Notes: generated from the letters alone by a model not told the origin. Positions 18,069 through 27,304 are shown, counted from the stretch's first letter. The stretch: DNA of 39,918 bases from CALANV01 sp036381615 (GCA_036381615.1 DASVCL010000020.1:1-39918), one strand, 5' to 3'. Numbers and translations: made by a program.

Positions 18069-19070
18069 ATGGTGGCGCGCATGTACCGATTCGTGCCGCC
18101 GGACGCGGTCGATCAGTTCGTCATTCTTCTGGCGGCGCTGATGCTGGACGCCGTCGTCGGTGACATGCGTCCGCTGTTCCGTATCGTGCCGCATCCCGTC
18201 GCCGCGCTCGGCCGTCTGATCGGGGTGCTCGACCGCCGGCTCAACCGCGATATACGCACCCGCGAGGCGCGGCGCGCGCGCGGCGCAATCGTCGTTCTGT
18301 TCGTCGTCGGCATCGCCGCCGGGGCGGGCTGGCTGCTGCTGATGCTCGCACGCGGGGTGACATGGGGGTGGCTGATCGAGCTGTTCGTCGTCGCCGTCCT
18401 GCTCGCGCAACGCTCGCTCTACGACCATGTCTTCGCCGTCTGCCGCGGGCTCGAGACGGGCGGCGTCGCGGCCGGCCGCGAGGCGGTGCGCCATATCGTC
18501 GGGCGCGATCCGCAGAGCCTCGACGCGCATGGCGTGGCCCGTGCCGGCATCGAGTCGCTGTTCGAGAACTTCTCGGACGGTGTCGTTGCGCCGGCCTTCT
18601 GGTACGTTCTGCTCGGTTTGCCGGGCATCCTGGCCTACAAGGCGGTGAATACCCTCGACTCCATGATCGGCCACCGGAGTCCGCGCTATCTCGATTTCGG
18701 GGAGGCAGCGGCGCGGCTGGACACCGCCGCGAACTTCGTCCCGGCACGGCTTGCAGCCATCATCATCGCGATTGCCGCGGCCGCCGTGCCGAACGGCAAT
18801 CCGGCCGCCGCGTTCCGGACGATGTTCCGCGACGCGCACAAGCACAGATCCGTCAACGCGGGCTGGCCCGAGGCGGCGGCGGCCGGGGCGTTGGGGCTGG
18901 CGCTGGCGGGACCGCGGCAGTACGGCGGTCAAGTCGTCGACGACGCATGGATCGGCGATGGCCGGGCCCGTGCCACACCGGCAGACATGCGCCGGGCGCT
19001 TTACCTTTTCGTCGCCGCCTGCCTCGTTCACGCCACCCTCGTCGGCGTGCTCGCGATCGCCAAGGCATGA
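18069..19070 (+). CDS. cobD: Adenosylcobinamide-phosphate synthase (CbiB)
   Basis: This 333-residue membrane enzyme attaches the aminopropanol arm to adenosylcobyric acid. Family blocks are LLAALMLDAVVGDMRPLF, VPHPVAALGRLIGVLDRRLN, SLYDHVFAVCRGLE, GRDPQSLDAHGVARAGIES, FENFSDGVVAPAFWYVLLG and AYKAVNTLDSMIGHRSPRY, followed by GWPEAAAAGALGLALAGPRQYGG-type sequence near the C-terminus. Several hydrophobic stretches give about four membrane segments. Two ATGs at 18069 and 18081 are possible; the frame is open upstream but runs into the divergent cbiX. The two genes' starts are 62 nt apart, so their promoters must overlap. The stop is 4 nt from the convergent cobQ stop. Confidence 0.95.
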   Translation: MVARMYRFVPPDAVDQFVILLAALMLDAVVGDMRPLFRIVPHPVAALGRLIGVLDRRLNRDIRTREARRARGAIVVLFVVGIAAGAGWLLLMLARGVTWGWLIELFVVAVLLAQRSLYDHVFAVCRGLETGGVAAGREAVRHIVGRDPQSLDAHGVARAGIESLFENFSDGVVAPAFWYVLLGLPGILAYKAVNTLDSMIGHRSPRYLDFGEAAARLDTAANFVPARLAAIIIAIAAAAVPNGNPAAAFRTMFRDAHKHRSVNAGWPEAAAAGALGLALAGPRQYGGQVVDDAWIGDGRARATPADMRRALYLFVAACLVHATLVGVLAIAKA

Positions 19071-19074
19071 TGCG

Positions 19075-20595
19075 TCAGCGCGCACGGGCGATCTCCAGAA
19101 TGCGATCGAGATCGATCGCGGATGAAACGTGGGCGGCCAGTCTGTCGAGGATATCCTCGACCATCGCGTCGTAGGCGGCGGACGCGTTACCTGCGCCAAG
19201 CCCTCGCCCCGCCCGGATGCGGTCGATCCAGGCCCGGCGAAACCGGTCGGCCGCGAACAGGCCGTGGACATAGCATCCTTCGACGTGGCCGCTGCGGCTT
19301 CGCGCGCCTTCCGGCCGTCCATCGAGGTTGAGCATCGGCCGGCTGCAGTCCGGTCCGTCGGTGCGGCCCATATGCATCTCGTAGCCTTTGACCTGCTCGC
19401 CCGAGATCGCATCGACGGCGTCGACCGGTGCCAGGACCTTGGCGCGGTCGAGCACCGTCTCGACGTCGAGCAGCCCCAGGCCGGGCATCTCGCCGGGCGG
19501 TCCTTCGAGCCCGAGCGGATCGGCAATGCGCCGGCCCAGCATCTGATAGCCGCCGCAAAGACCCAGCACGCGGCCGCCGCGACGGACATGGGCCATCAAA
19601 TCGATGTCCCAGCCGGCGGCGCGGAATGCGGCAAGATCGGCCAGTGTCGCTTTTGATCCGGGCATCAGGACGACATCCGCATCCCCCGGGATCGGCCGCT
19701 CCGGCGGGATGAGGTCGATGACGACGTCGGGTTCTGCCGCCAGCGGATCGAGATCGTCGAAATTGGCGATCCGCGGCAGCCGCGGCACGGCGATCCTGAT
19801 CACGGCGCCGGGCGAGCCGGCGGGCGCGTAACGCCGGCTGTCGAGGCTGGCCGTGTCCTCGGCCGGCAGTCGCGCGGCCTCGGGAAACCACGGCACGACG
19901 CCGAGATCGGCAAGGCCGGTGCGGGCCGCTATGTCGCGACGGCCGCCGTCGAACAGCCGGATATCGCCGCGAAACTTGTTGATGATGAAGCCGGCGACGC
20001 GCGCGCGGTCCTCGGCCCCGAGAACGGCCATCGTGCCGACGATACTGGCGATGACGCCGCCGCGGTCGATATCGCCGACGAGCGCGACCGGAACGTCCGC
20101 GGCATTCGCAAAGCCCATGTTCGCGATGTCGCCCGCGCGAAGATTGACCTCCGCCGGTGATCCGGCGCCCTCGACGATCACCAGATCGGCCTCCGCCGCG
20201 ATCCGCGCGAAGCTGTCGAGTACGCGCGGCAGCAGCTTGGACTTGAGCGCGAGATACCCGCCCGCCCGCACCTGACCCTCGACGCGTCCCTGCACGACCA
20301 GCTGCGCGTGCGCGTCGGCCTGCGGCTTGAGCAGCACGGGGTTCATGTGAACGCTGGGGGCGATGCCGCAGGCGCGCGCCTGGAGTGCCTGCGCCCGGCC
20401 GATCTCGCCTCCATCCGGAGTCACGGCCGCGTTGTTCGACATGTTCTGCGGCTTGAACGGGCGCACCGCAAGGCCACGGCGCGCAAAGGCACGCGCCAGT
20501 CCGGCGACCAGCAGCGACTTCCCGACGTCGCTGCCGGTGCCCTGCAGCATGATCGCCGGGGTGCGGCCGCTCCGATGTGCGTCAGCGTGCGGCAA
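19075..20595 (-). CDS. cobQ: Cobyric acid synthase (glutamine-hydrolysing)
   Basis: This 506-residue enzyme amidates side chains b, d, e and g of adenosylcobyrinic acid a,c-diamide. The ATPase domain begins with IMLQGTGSDVGKSLLVAGL and includes VRPFKPQNMSNNAAVT and IVEGAGSPAEVNL. The glutaminase domain has VLMPGSKATLADL, the nucleophile motif GLCGGYQMLG, GYEMHMGRT and a late histidine in EGCYVHGLF. Length is normal. The start overlaps the end of the upstream SYLF gene by 14 nt, and the gene closes the riboswitch-led operon. Its stop is 4 nt from that of convergent cobD, so no terminator fits between them. Confidence 0.97.
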   Translation of the reverse strand: MPHADAHRSGRTPAIMLQGTGSDVGKSLLVAGLARAFARRGLAVRPFKPQNMSNNAAVTPDGGEIGRAQALQARACGIAPSVHMNPVLLKPQADAHAQLVVQGRVEGQVRAGGYLALKSKLLPRVLDSFARIAAEADLVIVEGAGSPAEVNLRAGDIANMGFANAADVPVALVGDIDRGGVIASIVGTMAVLGAEDRARVAGFIINKFRGDIRLFDGGRRDIAARTGLADLGVVPWFPEAARLPAEDTASLDSRRYAPAGSPGAVIRIAVPRLPRIANFDDLDPLAAEPDVVIDLIPPERPIPGDADVVLMPGSKATLADLAAFRAAGWDIDLMAHVRRGGRVLGLCGGYQMLGRRIADPLGLEGPPGEMPGLGLLDVETVLDRAKVLAPVDAVDAISGEQVKGYEMHMGRTDGPDCSRPMLNLDGRPEGARSRSGHVEGCYVHGLFAADRFRRAWIDRIRAGRGLGAGNASAAYDAMVEDILDRLAAHVSSAIDLDRILEIARAR

Positions 20596-21265
20596 GCGTT
20601 TGCCTCAGGCGGTCCGCATCGGGGTTGGACACCACGCGGTCGATCACGATTTCGCGCACGCTGACCGGCCGGCCGTAATAGAGCCGGTTCCATTCCTCGC
20701 GGACATGGAAGAACGATCCCTCGAAGGAGCCGCCGCCATAGGCACCCTTCGCCCTGGCGAAGGAATAGATGTCGGCGCCCAAAGCGGCGGTGGTCGCGGC
20801 CTCCAACCCGACGCCCTTCGGGCCGACGGCGATGCTCGCGTCGGCGCCGAGCTTGAACTGGGTCTCGAGGACCTGGTGCAGCCCCTGTTCGGTCATGATC
20901 GTGAAGATGACCTCGGCATCCTGCGCGCCGATCTGCAGGCCGACCGAGCCGCTCGTGATCGTATAGAACGCGGGGTAGCTCCATTCGCCGTCCTCGTGAC
21001 GAACGAGGAGCACGCCATTGCCCGCCTCGCCGCCGAGAATGAATCCCGCCTTGATCAGACTGGGGAAGACGAGCACGGCCTTGGCCCGGTCGAGCATCGG
21101 CGCCAGCTGAAGGTCCGGATCGTTCCGCAGATTCTCGACCGTCGATCGCGCGCGATCGACGATCTGCTGCTGGTTGGATGGTTGCGCCGCAGCCCGCATG
21201 TCGACGTCGAGCGGCGCCAAAGATGCCGCAAACACCAGCGTCAGGTATCGGAGCGAACTGCGCAT
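20582..21265 (-). CDS. SYLF-domain (Ysc84-like) lipid-binding protein
   Basis: The 227-residue product has a probable signal peptide (MRSSLRYLTLVFAASLAPL and following residues to about 27). The mature part is a SYLF domain with AKAVLVFPSLIKAGFILGG, GNGVLLVRH, WSYPAFYTITSGSVGLQIG and ADASIAVGPKGVGLEA. Proteins of this family bind phosphoinositides in eukaryotes, and in bacteria are exported proteins of unclear role. It is placed in the cob operon between cobO (13 nt upstream) and cobQ (overlapping by 14 nt), so it is cotranscribed with B12 genes. No B12 enzyme activity is known for the family. It may be a guest gene or have an envelope role linked to cobalamin. Confidence 0.9.
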   Translation of the reverse strand: MRSSLRYLTLVFAASLAPLDVDMRAAAQPSNQQQIVDRARSTVENLRNDPDLQLAPMLDRAKAVLVFPSLIKAGFILGGEAGNGVLLVRHEDGEWSYPAFYTITSGSVGLQIGAQDAEVIFTIMTEQGLHQVLETQFKLGADASIAVGPKGVGLEAATTAALGADIYSFARAKGAYGGGSFEGSFFHVREEWNRLYYGRPVSVREIVIDRVVSNPDADRLRQTLAAR

Positions 21266-21278
21266 CGCGGATCCTCCC

Positions 21279-21893
21279 TCAGAATTCCACGCCCGGCTGG
21301 GCCTTCACGCCGGCGCGGAAGGGGTGCTTGATCAACGTCATCTCCGTCACGAGGTCGGCAGCTTCGATCAGCGCATCCGGCGCATTGCGCCCCGTGATGA
21401 CGACATGCTGATCCGCGGGACGGGCCGCCAGCGCTTCGAGCACCGGCTCGAGCGGCAGATAACCATAGCGCAGGACGATGTTGAGTTCGTCGAGCACGAC
21501 GAAGCGGAACGCGGGATCGCGCAGCATGGTGCGGGCCTCGTCCCAGGCACGCCCGGCCGACGCGATGTCGCGGGCGCGATCCTGTGTCTCCCAGGTAAAA
21601 CCTTCGCCCATCGTCTTGATCGTGACGAGGTCGGGAAAACGCTGAAGAAAACGCGCCTCGCCCGTCTCCCAGGCGCCCTTGATGAACTGGACGATCCCGA
21701 CCCGCATGCCGTGCCCGAGGCAGCGCATGACCATGCCCCACGCGGCCGAGGACTTCCCCTTGCCCTTGCCCGTATGGACGATGACAAGTCCGCGGACCTC
21801 GGTCTTCGTCGCCATCATGCGATCGCGCGCGGCCTTGATGCGCCGCATCTTTTCGCGGTGTTCGGCGTCGTCGTTTCCGATCGGCGGCGTCAT
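21279..21893 (-). CDS. cobO: Cob(I)yrinic acid a,c-diamide adenosyltransferase
   Basis: This 204-residue ATP:corrinoid adenosyltransferase of the CobA/BtuR/CobO family attaches the upper 5'-deoxyadenosyl ligand. The P-loop VIVHTGKGKGKSSAAWGMVM is followed by VGIVQFIKGAWETGE, VLDELNIVLRYGYL and VVITGRNAPDALIEAADLV. The start at 21893 overlaps the cobN stop by 4 nt (ATGA) and matches the family N-terminus; a longer frame to 21968 lies inside cobN and is rejected. The C-terminal KHPFRAGVKAQPGVEF is the standard family ending. It sits in the riboswitch-led operon. Confidence 0.96.
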   Translation of the reverse strand: MTPPIGNDDAEHREKMRRIKAARDRMMATKTEVRGLVIVHTGKGKGKSSAAWGMVMRCLGHGMRVGIVQFIKGAWETGEARFLQRFPDLVTIKTMGEGFTWETQDRARDIASAGRAWDEARTMLRDPAFRFVVLDELNIVLRYGYLPLEPVLEALAARPADQHVVITGRNAPDALIEAADLVTEMTLIKHPFRAGVKAQPGVEF

Positions 21894-24800
21894 GGCGTCG
21901 TCTCCTCGTGTCGCGTCCGCGCAAGCGTGTCGAGCAGCTGGCGCGTGCTGTTGGCGCGCGGCTTCCACAGCCCGCGCTCCTGCGCCTCGATGAGGCGCTC
22001 GCTCATCTCGGCCAGCGCATCCGGGTTTGCGCGCGCGAGAAACGCACGGACCGTCTCGTCGTGGAGATACGATTCGAATACCGCATCGAAGTGATGGTCG
22101 CGAACCGCGCCGGTGGTGGCGGCGAAGGCGAACATGTAGTCGACCGTGGCGGCCATCTCAAAGGCGCCCTTGTAGCCGTGCCGCATGCAGCCGGCGATCC
22201 ATTTCGGATTGACGACACGGGCACGGACCACGCGCGCCACCTCCTCCTCCAGCGTACGGATTCTCGGCGACTCCGGGCGCGAATGGTCATTATGGTAGAC
22301 CGTCGGCGCCGTTCCCGACAGGTGCCGCACCGCTGCCGCCAAGCCGCCCTCGAACTGATAATAGTCGTCGCTGTCGAGCAGATCGTGCTCCCGGTTGTCC
22401 TGGTTCTGCACGACGATCTGCACCTGGCGGAGTCTGGTTTCGAACAGGGCGTGGGCGGCCTCGCCATCCGTCCCGGCGCCATAGGCGTATCCGCCCCATT
22501 CGACGTAGGCGCGGGCAAGGTCCGCCGCGCTGTCCCAGCCCTTTTCGTCGATCAGCGCCTGCAGCCCCGCGCCGTAGGCGCCGGGCATGGCGCCGAAGAC
22601 GCGCGACGCGGCGCGCCGCCGGGCCTCGGCCGACTCCAATCCGCTGCGTTCGAGGTCGGCCGCTTCGGCGCGCACGCGCGCGGCAAGGGGGTTGAGATCC
22701 GCGGGTTCGTCGAGGCTCGACACGGCACGGACCGCCGCATCGAAAAGATCGATCAGGTTGGCGAAGGCATCGCGGAAGAAGCCCGAAACGCGCAGGGTGA
22801 CATCGATGCGCGGCCGGTCGAGGACGGAGAGCGGCAGGATCTCGAAGCCGGTAACACGCCGTGAGCCGGCGTCCCATGTCGGTCGGACGCCGAGAAGGGC
22901 GAGCGCCTGGGCGATGTCGTCGCCGCCCGTGCGCATGTTGCTCGTGCCCCATGCCGACAACGCGAGGGCACGCGGATATTCGCCGTGCTCCTGCACATGC
23001 CGTGCAAGCAGCAGGGTCGCGGATTTCCAGCCGAGCGTCCATGCGGCCACCGTCGGCACGGCGCGCGTATCGACGGAGAAGAAGTTGCGCCCGGTCGGCA
23101 GCACGTCGGGACGGCCGCGGGTCGGCGCACCTGACGGTCCGGGCCGGACGCGCCGCCCGTCGAGGCCGGCCAGCAAGGCAGCGAGCTCGTCGGGGCCGCT
23201 TTGCAGCAGGGCCGGCCGCAACGCGTCGGAGATCCACGCGAGTACCGGCGCCGTGGCGGTCCATTCCGGCGCGGCCTGGCGCCGGCCGGCGACGATGTCG
23301 GCGGCAAGGTTCTCGAGCCGCTCGACCGTGTCGCCGGTGCTGCGCCAGCCATCGGCCGGTCCGAGCAGCGCCGGGCGCGGCCCATGCCACGGCGCCGCCA
23401 TGTCGGCATCGAGCGGATCGAAGCCGAGGCCGAGATCGCTCGCCAGCGCCCGCAGCAGCGAAGCGCCCGCACCCTTGCCGTCGCCGCGGGGGCTGCGCGC
23501 GATGGCGACCAACAGATTCACCAGAAGGTCGCCTTCGGGATTGCGGCCGAAGATGTGGAGCCCGTCGCGGATCTGCGCTTCCTTGAGTTCGCAAATGAAG
23601 CCGTCGAGCTTGCCGAGCGCCGTCTGATCGGGATCGTCGCGGGCAATGCCGCAGTCGCGATCGAGTCCGCTCGAGGCGGCAAGATCCCGAATTTCCCGCG
23701 CCAGGAGCGCGAGGCGGCGCGGGTCCTGTCCGGCCGCCTCGTAGTATTCGTCGATCAGACGCTCCAGCGTCGCGAGGGGGCCATAGCTGCCGGCGCGGGT
23801 GAGCGGCGGTGTCAGATGGTCGATCACGACCGCGCTTGTCCGTCGCTTCGCCTGCGTACCTTCGCCCGGATCGTTGACGATGAAGGGATAGAGATTCGGC
23901 AGCGTCCCGAGCGCCGCTTCGGGCCAGCACGACTCGGAGAGCGCGATCGCCTTGCCCGGCAACCATTCGAGGTTGCCGTGCTTGCCGACATGTACGATCG
24001 CGTGCGCGCCAAAGCATTCGCGCAGCCAGGCGTAGAACGCGAGATATGAATGCGGCGGAACCAGCGCCGGATCGTGATAGCTCGATGCCGGGTCGACGTT
24101 GTAGCCGCGCGCCGGTTGCAGCCCGACGACGATGTTTCCGAAGCGGAGTGCGGCGATGGCGAAGCTGCCGCAGTCGAGCTCGCCCGGCCGGAAGCTCGGG
24201 TCGCGCTCCGGCGGCCCCCAGCGTTCGAGCACGCGCGCCTGCAGGTCGCGCGGGAGCTGTCCGAAGAAGATCGAATACTCGATCAGTTTGATTTCTTCGG
24301 TGACGCAGCGCGACACCTGACGCCGGATGTCGTTCGTCGGGCCGGCCAGCAGGCCGCCGATGAGCTCGGCGCCATCGCGCGGCCGGTCGGCGACGTGATA
24401 GCCGGCCGTCTCGAGCGCCGCGAGGATCGTCACGACCGATTCCGGCGTGTCGAGACCGACGCCGTTGGCGATGCGTCCGTCGCGATTCGGGTAATTGGCG
24501 AGGACGAGTGCCACGCGCCGTTCCCGGGGCGGCGTTCGTCGCAGCCGGGCCCATGCCGCGGCCAGTGCGGCGACATGGTGCAGGCGATCCGGCGCCGGCA
24601 TATAGCCGATGATGTCCGCTTCGGCCGATTCATCGCGTCGCACCAGCCCCTTGAAGGCGACGGCGCGCGTCATGATCCGTCCGTCGAGCTCGGTCAGCGC
24701 GACGTTCATGGCGATGTCGCGCGGCGAAAGCCCGCGCGTCTGCTCGCGCCACCTCTCGGCGGTGCCGGTCGAGAGCACGATCTGCAGCACCGGACAGTCG

Positions 24801-25660
24801 GGACCGGCGAGCGGGTCTTCCGCGGCCGCACCGGACTGGGCGACCGCGAAACCGGTCGCATTGAGGATCACGTCCGGCGGAACCTCGGCGAGCGCCTTCC
24901 GGACGGTCGCCGCCGCGACCGGGTCCTTCAGACTGACGACGTAGATCGGCAGCGCATTGAGGCCGGCGTCGTGCAGCGCCGCGACAAGTGCGTCGATTGC
25001 CTGCGTATCCGATGCCTGGACCAGGGCGCGGTAGAACAGGATGGCCGCGACCGGGGCGCCCTCGCGCCAGTCCTTCCTGACGTCGCCGAGATCCGAGAAC
25101 GTGCGGCCGCGTGCATAGAACCCGGCGCGCAGGATCGGGGCCGGCTCCGGCCAGTCGATCTCGAGGCCCAGGCGCGCGGCCGCAAGCCGCAGAAATCCGG
25201 TCGCATTCGCGTCGCCGCCGTGGGCGAGATAATGCCAGAAGCGGTTCACGTCGGCGGGCGGCAGAGACGACAGGGCCGTGAGCTCGGGATCGGGCCGGTC
25301 GTCCCCGGGTACGAGCGCGAGCGGAATGGCATGGTCGCGGCACGTCGCCACGATCTGATCCACGCCGTAGGGCCAGTAGCTTCGACCGCCGAGGAGGCGG
25401 ACCACCACCAGTCGCGCATGTCGGACGATGCGTTCGACGTAGAGATCGACGGAGAAATTGTGCGACAGGCGAAGGAGGTTGGCGAGGCGGAGGGTCGGAA
25501 AGGCTTCGCCGAACTCGCGCGCGAGCCGCGCCCGAGCGGCGGCGAGCAGCGCAATCTCGCTATCCGCGGCCGTGAGCACGACGATGTCGCCCGGGGTCTG
25601 CGCCAGATCGACGGCGCCGCCCTCGGGGATATCGCCTGGCTGTGTGGCGAGCAGGTGCAT
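21890..25660 (-). CDS. cobN: Cobaltochelatase subunit CobN
   Basis: The 1256-residue product is the large subunit of the ATP-dependent cobaltochelatase, which in the aerobic route inserts cobalt into hydrogenobyrinic acid a,c-diamide. It aligns by eye with CobN through blocks such as LLGGRSYWPYGVDQI, RAGFYARG, ALVLANYPNRDGRI, VHVGKHGNLEWLPGKA, TGRNFFSVDTRAVPT, GTSNMRTGGDDIAQALALLG, LIDLFDAAVRAVSSLDEP and NPKWIAGCMRHGYKGA. The complete length and the neighbouring cobW and cobO favour CobN over magnesium chelatase BchH. The partner AAA+ subunits CobS and CobT are not in this window. The gene starts 22 nt after cobW and ends overlapping cobO. CbiX elsewhere in the island would make this late insertion redundant. 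Confidence 0.95.
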   Translation of the reverse strand: MHLLATQPGDIPEGGAVDLAQTPGDIVVLTAADSEIALLAAARARLAREFGEAFPTLRLANLLRLSHNFSVDLYVERIVRHARLVVVRLLGGRSYWPYGVDQIVATCRDHAIPLALVPGDDRPDPELTALSSLPPADVNRFWHYLAHGGDANATGFLRLAAARLGLEIDWPEPAPILRAGFYARGRTFSDLGDVRKDWREGAPVAAILFYRALVQASDTQAIDALVAALHDAGLNALPIYVVSLKDPVAAATVRKALAEVPPDVILNATGFAVAQSGAAAEDPLAGPDCPVLQIVLSTGTAERWREQTRGLSPRDIAMNVALTELDGRIMTRAVAFKGLVRRDESAEADIIGYMPAPDRLHHVAALAAAWARLRRTPPRERRVALVLANYPNRDGRIANGVGLDTPESVVTILAALETAGYHVADRPRDGAELIGGLLAGPTNDIRRQVSRCVTEEIKLIEYSIFFGQLPRDLQARVLERWGPPERDPSFRPGELDCGSFAIAALRFGNIVVGLQPARGYNVDPASSYHDPALVPPHSYLAFYAWLRECFGAHAIVHVGKHGNLEWLPGKAIALSESCWPEAALGTLPNLYPFIVNDPGEGTQAKRRTSAVVIDHLTPPLTRAGSYGPLATLERLIDEYYEAAGQDPRRLALLAREIRDLAASSGLDRDCGIARDDPDQTALGKLDGFICELKEAQIRDGLHIFGRNPEGDLLVNLLVAIARSPRGDGKGAGASLLRALASDLGLGFDPLDADMAAPWHGPRPALLGPADGWRSTGDTVERLENLAADIVAGRRQAAPEWTATAPVLAWISDALRPALLQSGPDELAALLAGLDGRRVRPGPSGAPTRGRPDVLPTGRNFFSVDTRAVPTVAAWTLGWKSATLLLARHVQEHGEYPRALALSAWGTSNMRTGGDDIAQALALLGVRPTWDAGSRRVTGFEILPLSVLDRPRIDVTLRVSGFFRDAFANLIDLFDAAVRAVSSLDEPADLNPLAARVRAEAADLERSGLESAEARRRAASRVFGAMPGAYGAGLQALIDEKGWDSAADLARAYVEWGGYAYGAGTDGEAAHALFETRLRQVQIVVQNQDNREHDLLDSDDYYQFEGGLAAAVRHLSGTAPTVYHNDHSRPESPRIRTLEEEVARVVRARVVNPKWIAGCMRHGYKGAFEMAATVDYMFAFAATTGAVRDHHFDAVFESYLHDETVRAFLARANPDALAEMSERLIEAQERGLWKPRANSTRQLLDTLARTRHEETTP

Positions 25661-25682
25661 GACGTCGCCGTCCGGATCGTTG

Positions 25683-26729
25683 CTAGGCCGCTTGCGCTTC
25701 GGCGAGCGCAGCGATGATCGCGTCGCGATCGATCCCCTTGCGTCCGATGACGACGAGACGCGATGCGCGCGGCTCGTCCGGGCGCCAGGGGCGGTCGTAG
25801 TAGTGATCGATGCGCGGGCCGACGCCCTGCATGGCGAGCCGCAGGGGCTTGCCGGGCACGTCGAGGAATCCCTTCACGCGCAGGATGTCATGCGCGGCAA
25901 TGGCCGACCGTACGCGGGCGACCAAGCCGTGCGGGTCGCGCACGCTGCCGAGGGGCACGACGAAACTCTCGAAATCGTCATGGTCGTGCTCGCCCAGCGC
26001 GTCGATGTGCGATGGCCGCGTGTCGAGATCGTCTTCGGCCGCGGCGTGGAGGCCGAGCAGCACGGCCGCGTCGAGCGCGCCGAAGCGCGACTCGACCAGC
26101 TTCACGCCCGGCCTCAATGCCGGCACGAGCTCGCGGCGGAGCCGCTCGAGCGTTGCGGCATCGACGAGGTCGGCCTTGTTGAGGACGACGAGGTCTGCGC
26201 ACTGGATCTGATCCGTGAACACTTCCTCGAGCGGGTTGTCATGGTCGAGCGCAGGATCCGCCGCGCGCTGCGCCGCCAGCGCCTCCGGATCCGTGGCGAA
26301 GCGTCCGGCCGCGACGGCGGCTGCGTCGGCCACGGCGATCACGCCGTCGACCGTGACGCGCGCGCGTATCTCCGGCCAGGCGAACGCCTTGACCAGCGGT
26401 TTCGGCAGCGCAAGGCCCGACGTCTCGATGACGATATGATCGGGCGGCGTCGCCCGGTCGAGCAACGCCTCGATCGTCGGGAGGAAATCGTCCGCGACCG
26501 TGCAGCACAGGCAGCCGTTGGCCAGCTCGACCACATCGCCCGGCGCGCAGGCGGTATCCCCGCATCCGAGCAACAGTTCGCGGTCGACGCCGAGCTCGCC
26601 GAATTCGTTGATCACCAGCGCGATGCGGCGGCCCCGGGCGGTGCGCACGAGGTGGCGAAGCAGACTCGTCTTTCCGGCGCCGAGAAATCCCGTGACGATC
26701 GTCACGGGAATGCGCGTTTGGGCCATCAT
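25683..26729 (-). CDS. cobW: CobW-family GTPase/metallochaperone
   Basis: This is a 348-residue G3E-family GTPase. It has the P-loop TGFLGAGKTSLLRHL (residues 13-27), the invariant metal motif CLCC in ELANGCLCCTVADD (Cys73, Cys75, Cys76), ETSGLALPKPLV, and the base motif VLNKADLVD. A short acidic-histidine stretch, GEHDHDDFESF, lies near residue 245, and the C-terminal domain carries VLRVKGFLDVPG-like sequence (ILRVKGFLDVPGKPL). CobW is thought to deliver cobalt to the CobN chelatase. The start at 26729 overlaps the cobP stop by 4 nt, and cobN follows after 22 nt. Confidence 0.94.
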   Translation of the reverse strand: MMAQTRIPVTIVTGFLGAGKTSLLRHLVRTARGRRIALVINEFGELGVDRELLLGCGDTACAPGDVVELANGCLCCTVADDFLPTIEALLDRATPPDHIVIETSGLALPKPLVKAFAWPEIRARVTVDGVIAVADAAAVAAGRFATDPEALAAQRAADPALDHDNPLEEVFTDQIQCADLVVLNKADLVDAATLERLRRELVPALRPGVKLVESRFGALDAAVLLGLHAAAEDDLDTRPSHIDALGEHDHDDFESFVVPLGSVRDPHGLVARVRSAIAAHDILRVKGFLDVPGKPLRLAMQGVGPRIDHYYDRPWRPDEPRASRLVVIGRKGIDRDAIIAALAEAQAA

Positions 26730-27295
26730 TCGGACTCCTTGAGAATGAGCGGCAAACCCGCCGCGACGAACACGACCCGCCGTGCGATGGCCGCGATCTC
26801 CTGATGCAGTCGGCCGGCATGGTCACGGAACGTCCGGGCAAGCGCGTTATCGGGGACGATGCCGAGTCCGACTTCGTTCGAGACGAGCACCACGGGTCCG
26901 GACAAAGCGGTGAGCGCGGCCAGCAGATCCGTGGTCGCGGCCGCGACATCGCGCTGGGCCGCCATCAGGTTGGACAGCCACAGCGTCAGACAGTCGACCA
27001 GGATCGGACGCTCTGGTGCGGATTCGCGACGCAGGATGCCGGCAAGATCGTATGGTTCCTCGACCGTGAGCCATTGCGGCCCGCGGCGCGCGCGATGTGC
27101 GGCGATCCGCGCCGCCATTTCCGCGTCGCCGGCGGTTGCCGTCGCGACATAGAGGGCCGTCCGGCCGGCCGCGAGCGTGCCGCCGATCAACGATTCGGCG
27201 TAGCGGCTCTTGCCGGAGCGAGTGCCGCCGAGCACAAGGGTCGCACCGGGAAGCAGGGACTGGACCGCCGAAGCGGCCGGGGCATACGAGGTCAA
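26726..27295 (-). CDS. cobP: Adenosylcobinamide kinase/guanylyltransferase
   Basis: The bifunctional enzyme phosphorylates adenosylcobinamide and transfers GMP to it. Residues 19-30 hold the P-loop LVLGGTRSGKS; LYVATATAGDAEMAARIAAH, LVDCLTLWLSNLM and VLVSNEVGLGIVPDN are the other CobP/CobU signatures. I place the start at the TTG at 27295 because GGGAGGA (27305-27311 on the complementary strand) lies 9 nt before it, giving 189 residues. The frame has ATGs at 27352 and 27379, but the latter lies inside the riboswitch aptamer, and the added residues are not CobP-like. It is the first gene of the riboswitch-controlled operon and overlaps cobW by 4 nt. Confidence 0.93.
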   Translation of the reverse strand: MTSYAPAASAVQSLLPGATLVLGGTRSGKSRYAESLIGGTLAAGRTALYVATATAGDAEMAARIAAHRARRGPQWLTVEEPYDLAGILRRESAPERPILVDCLTLWLSNLMAAQRDVAAATTDLLAALTALSGPVVLVSNEVGLGIVPDNALARTFRDHAGRLHQEIAAIARRVVFVAAGLPLILKESE

Positions 27296-27304
27296 CGCGC
27301 CGAA

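Noticed and set aside
21890..25660. CobN gene as magnesium chelatase BchH
   Set aside because: Its neighbours (cobW, cobO, cobP) are B12 genes, the sequence blocks match CobN, and no bch gene is near.
23201..25717. Very long antisense frames over cobN
   Set aside because: High GC at third positions opens the opposite frames. Arg/Pro/Gln-rich translations match no domain.
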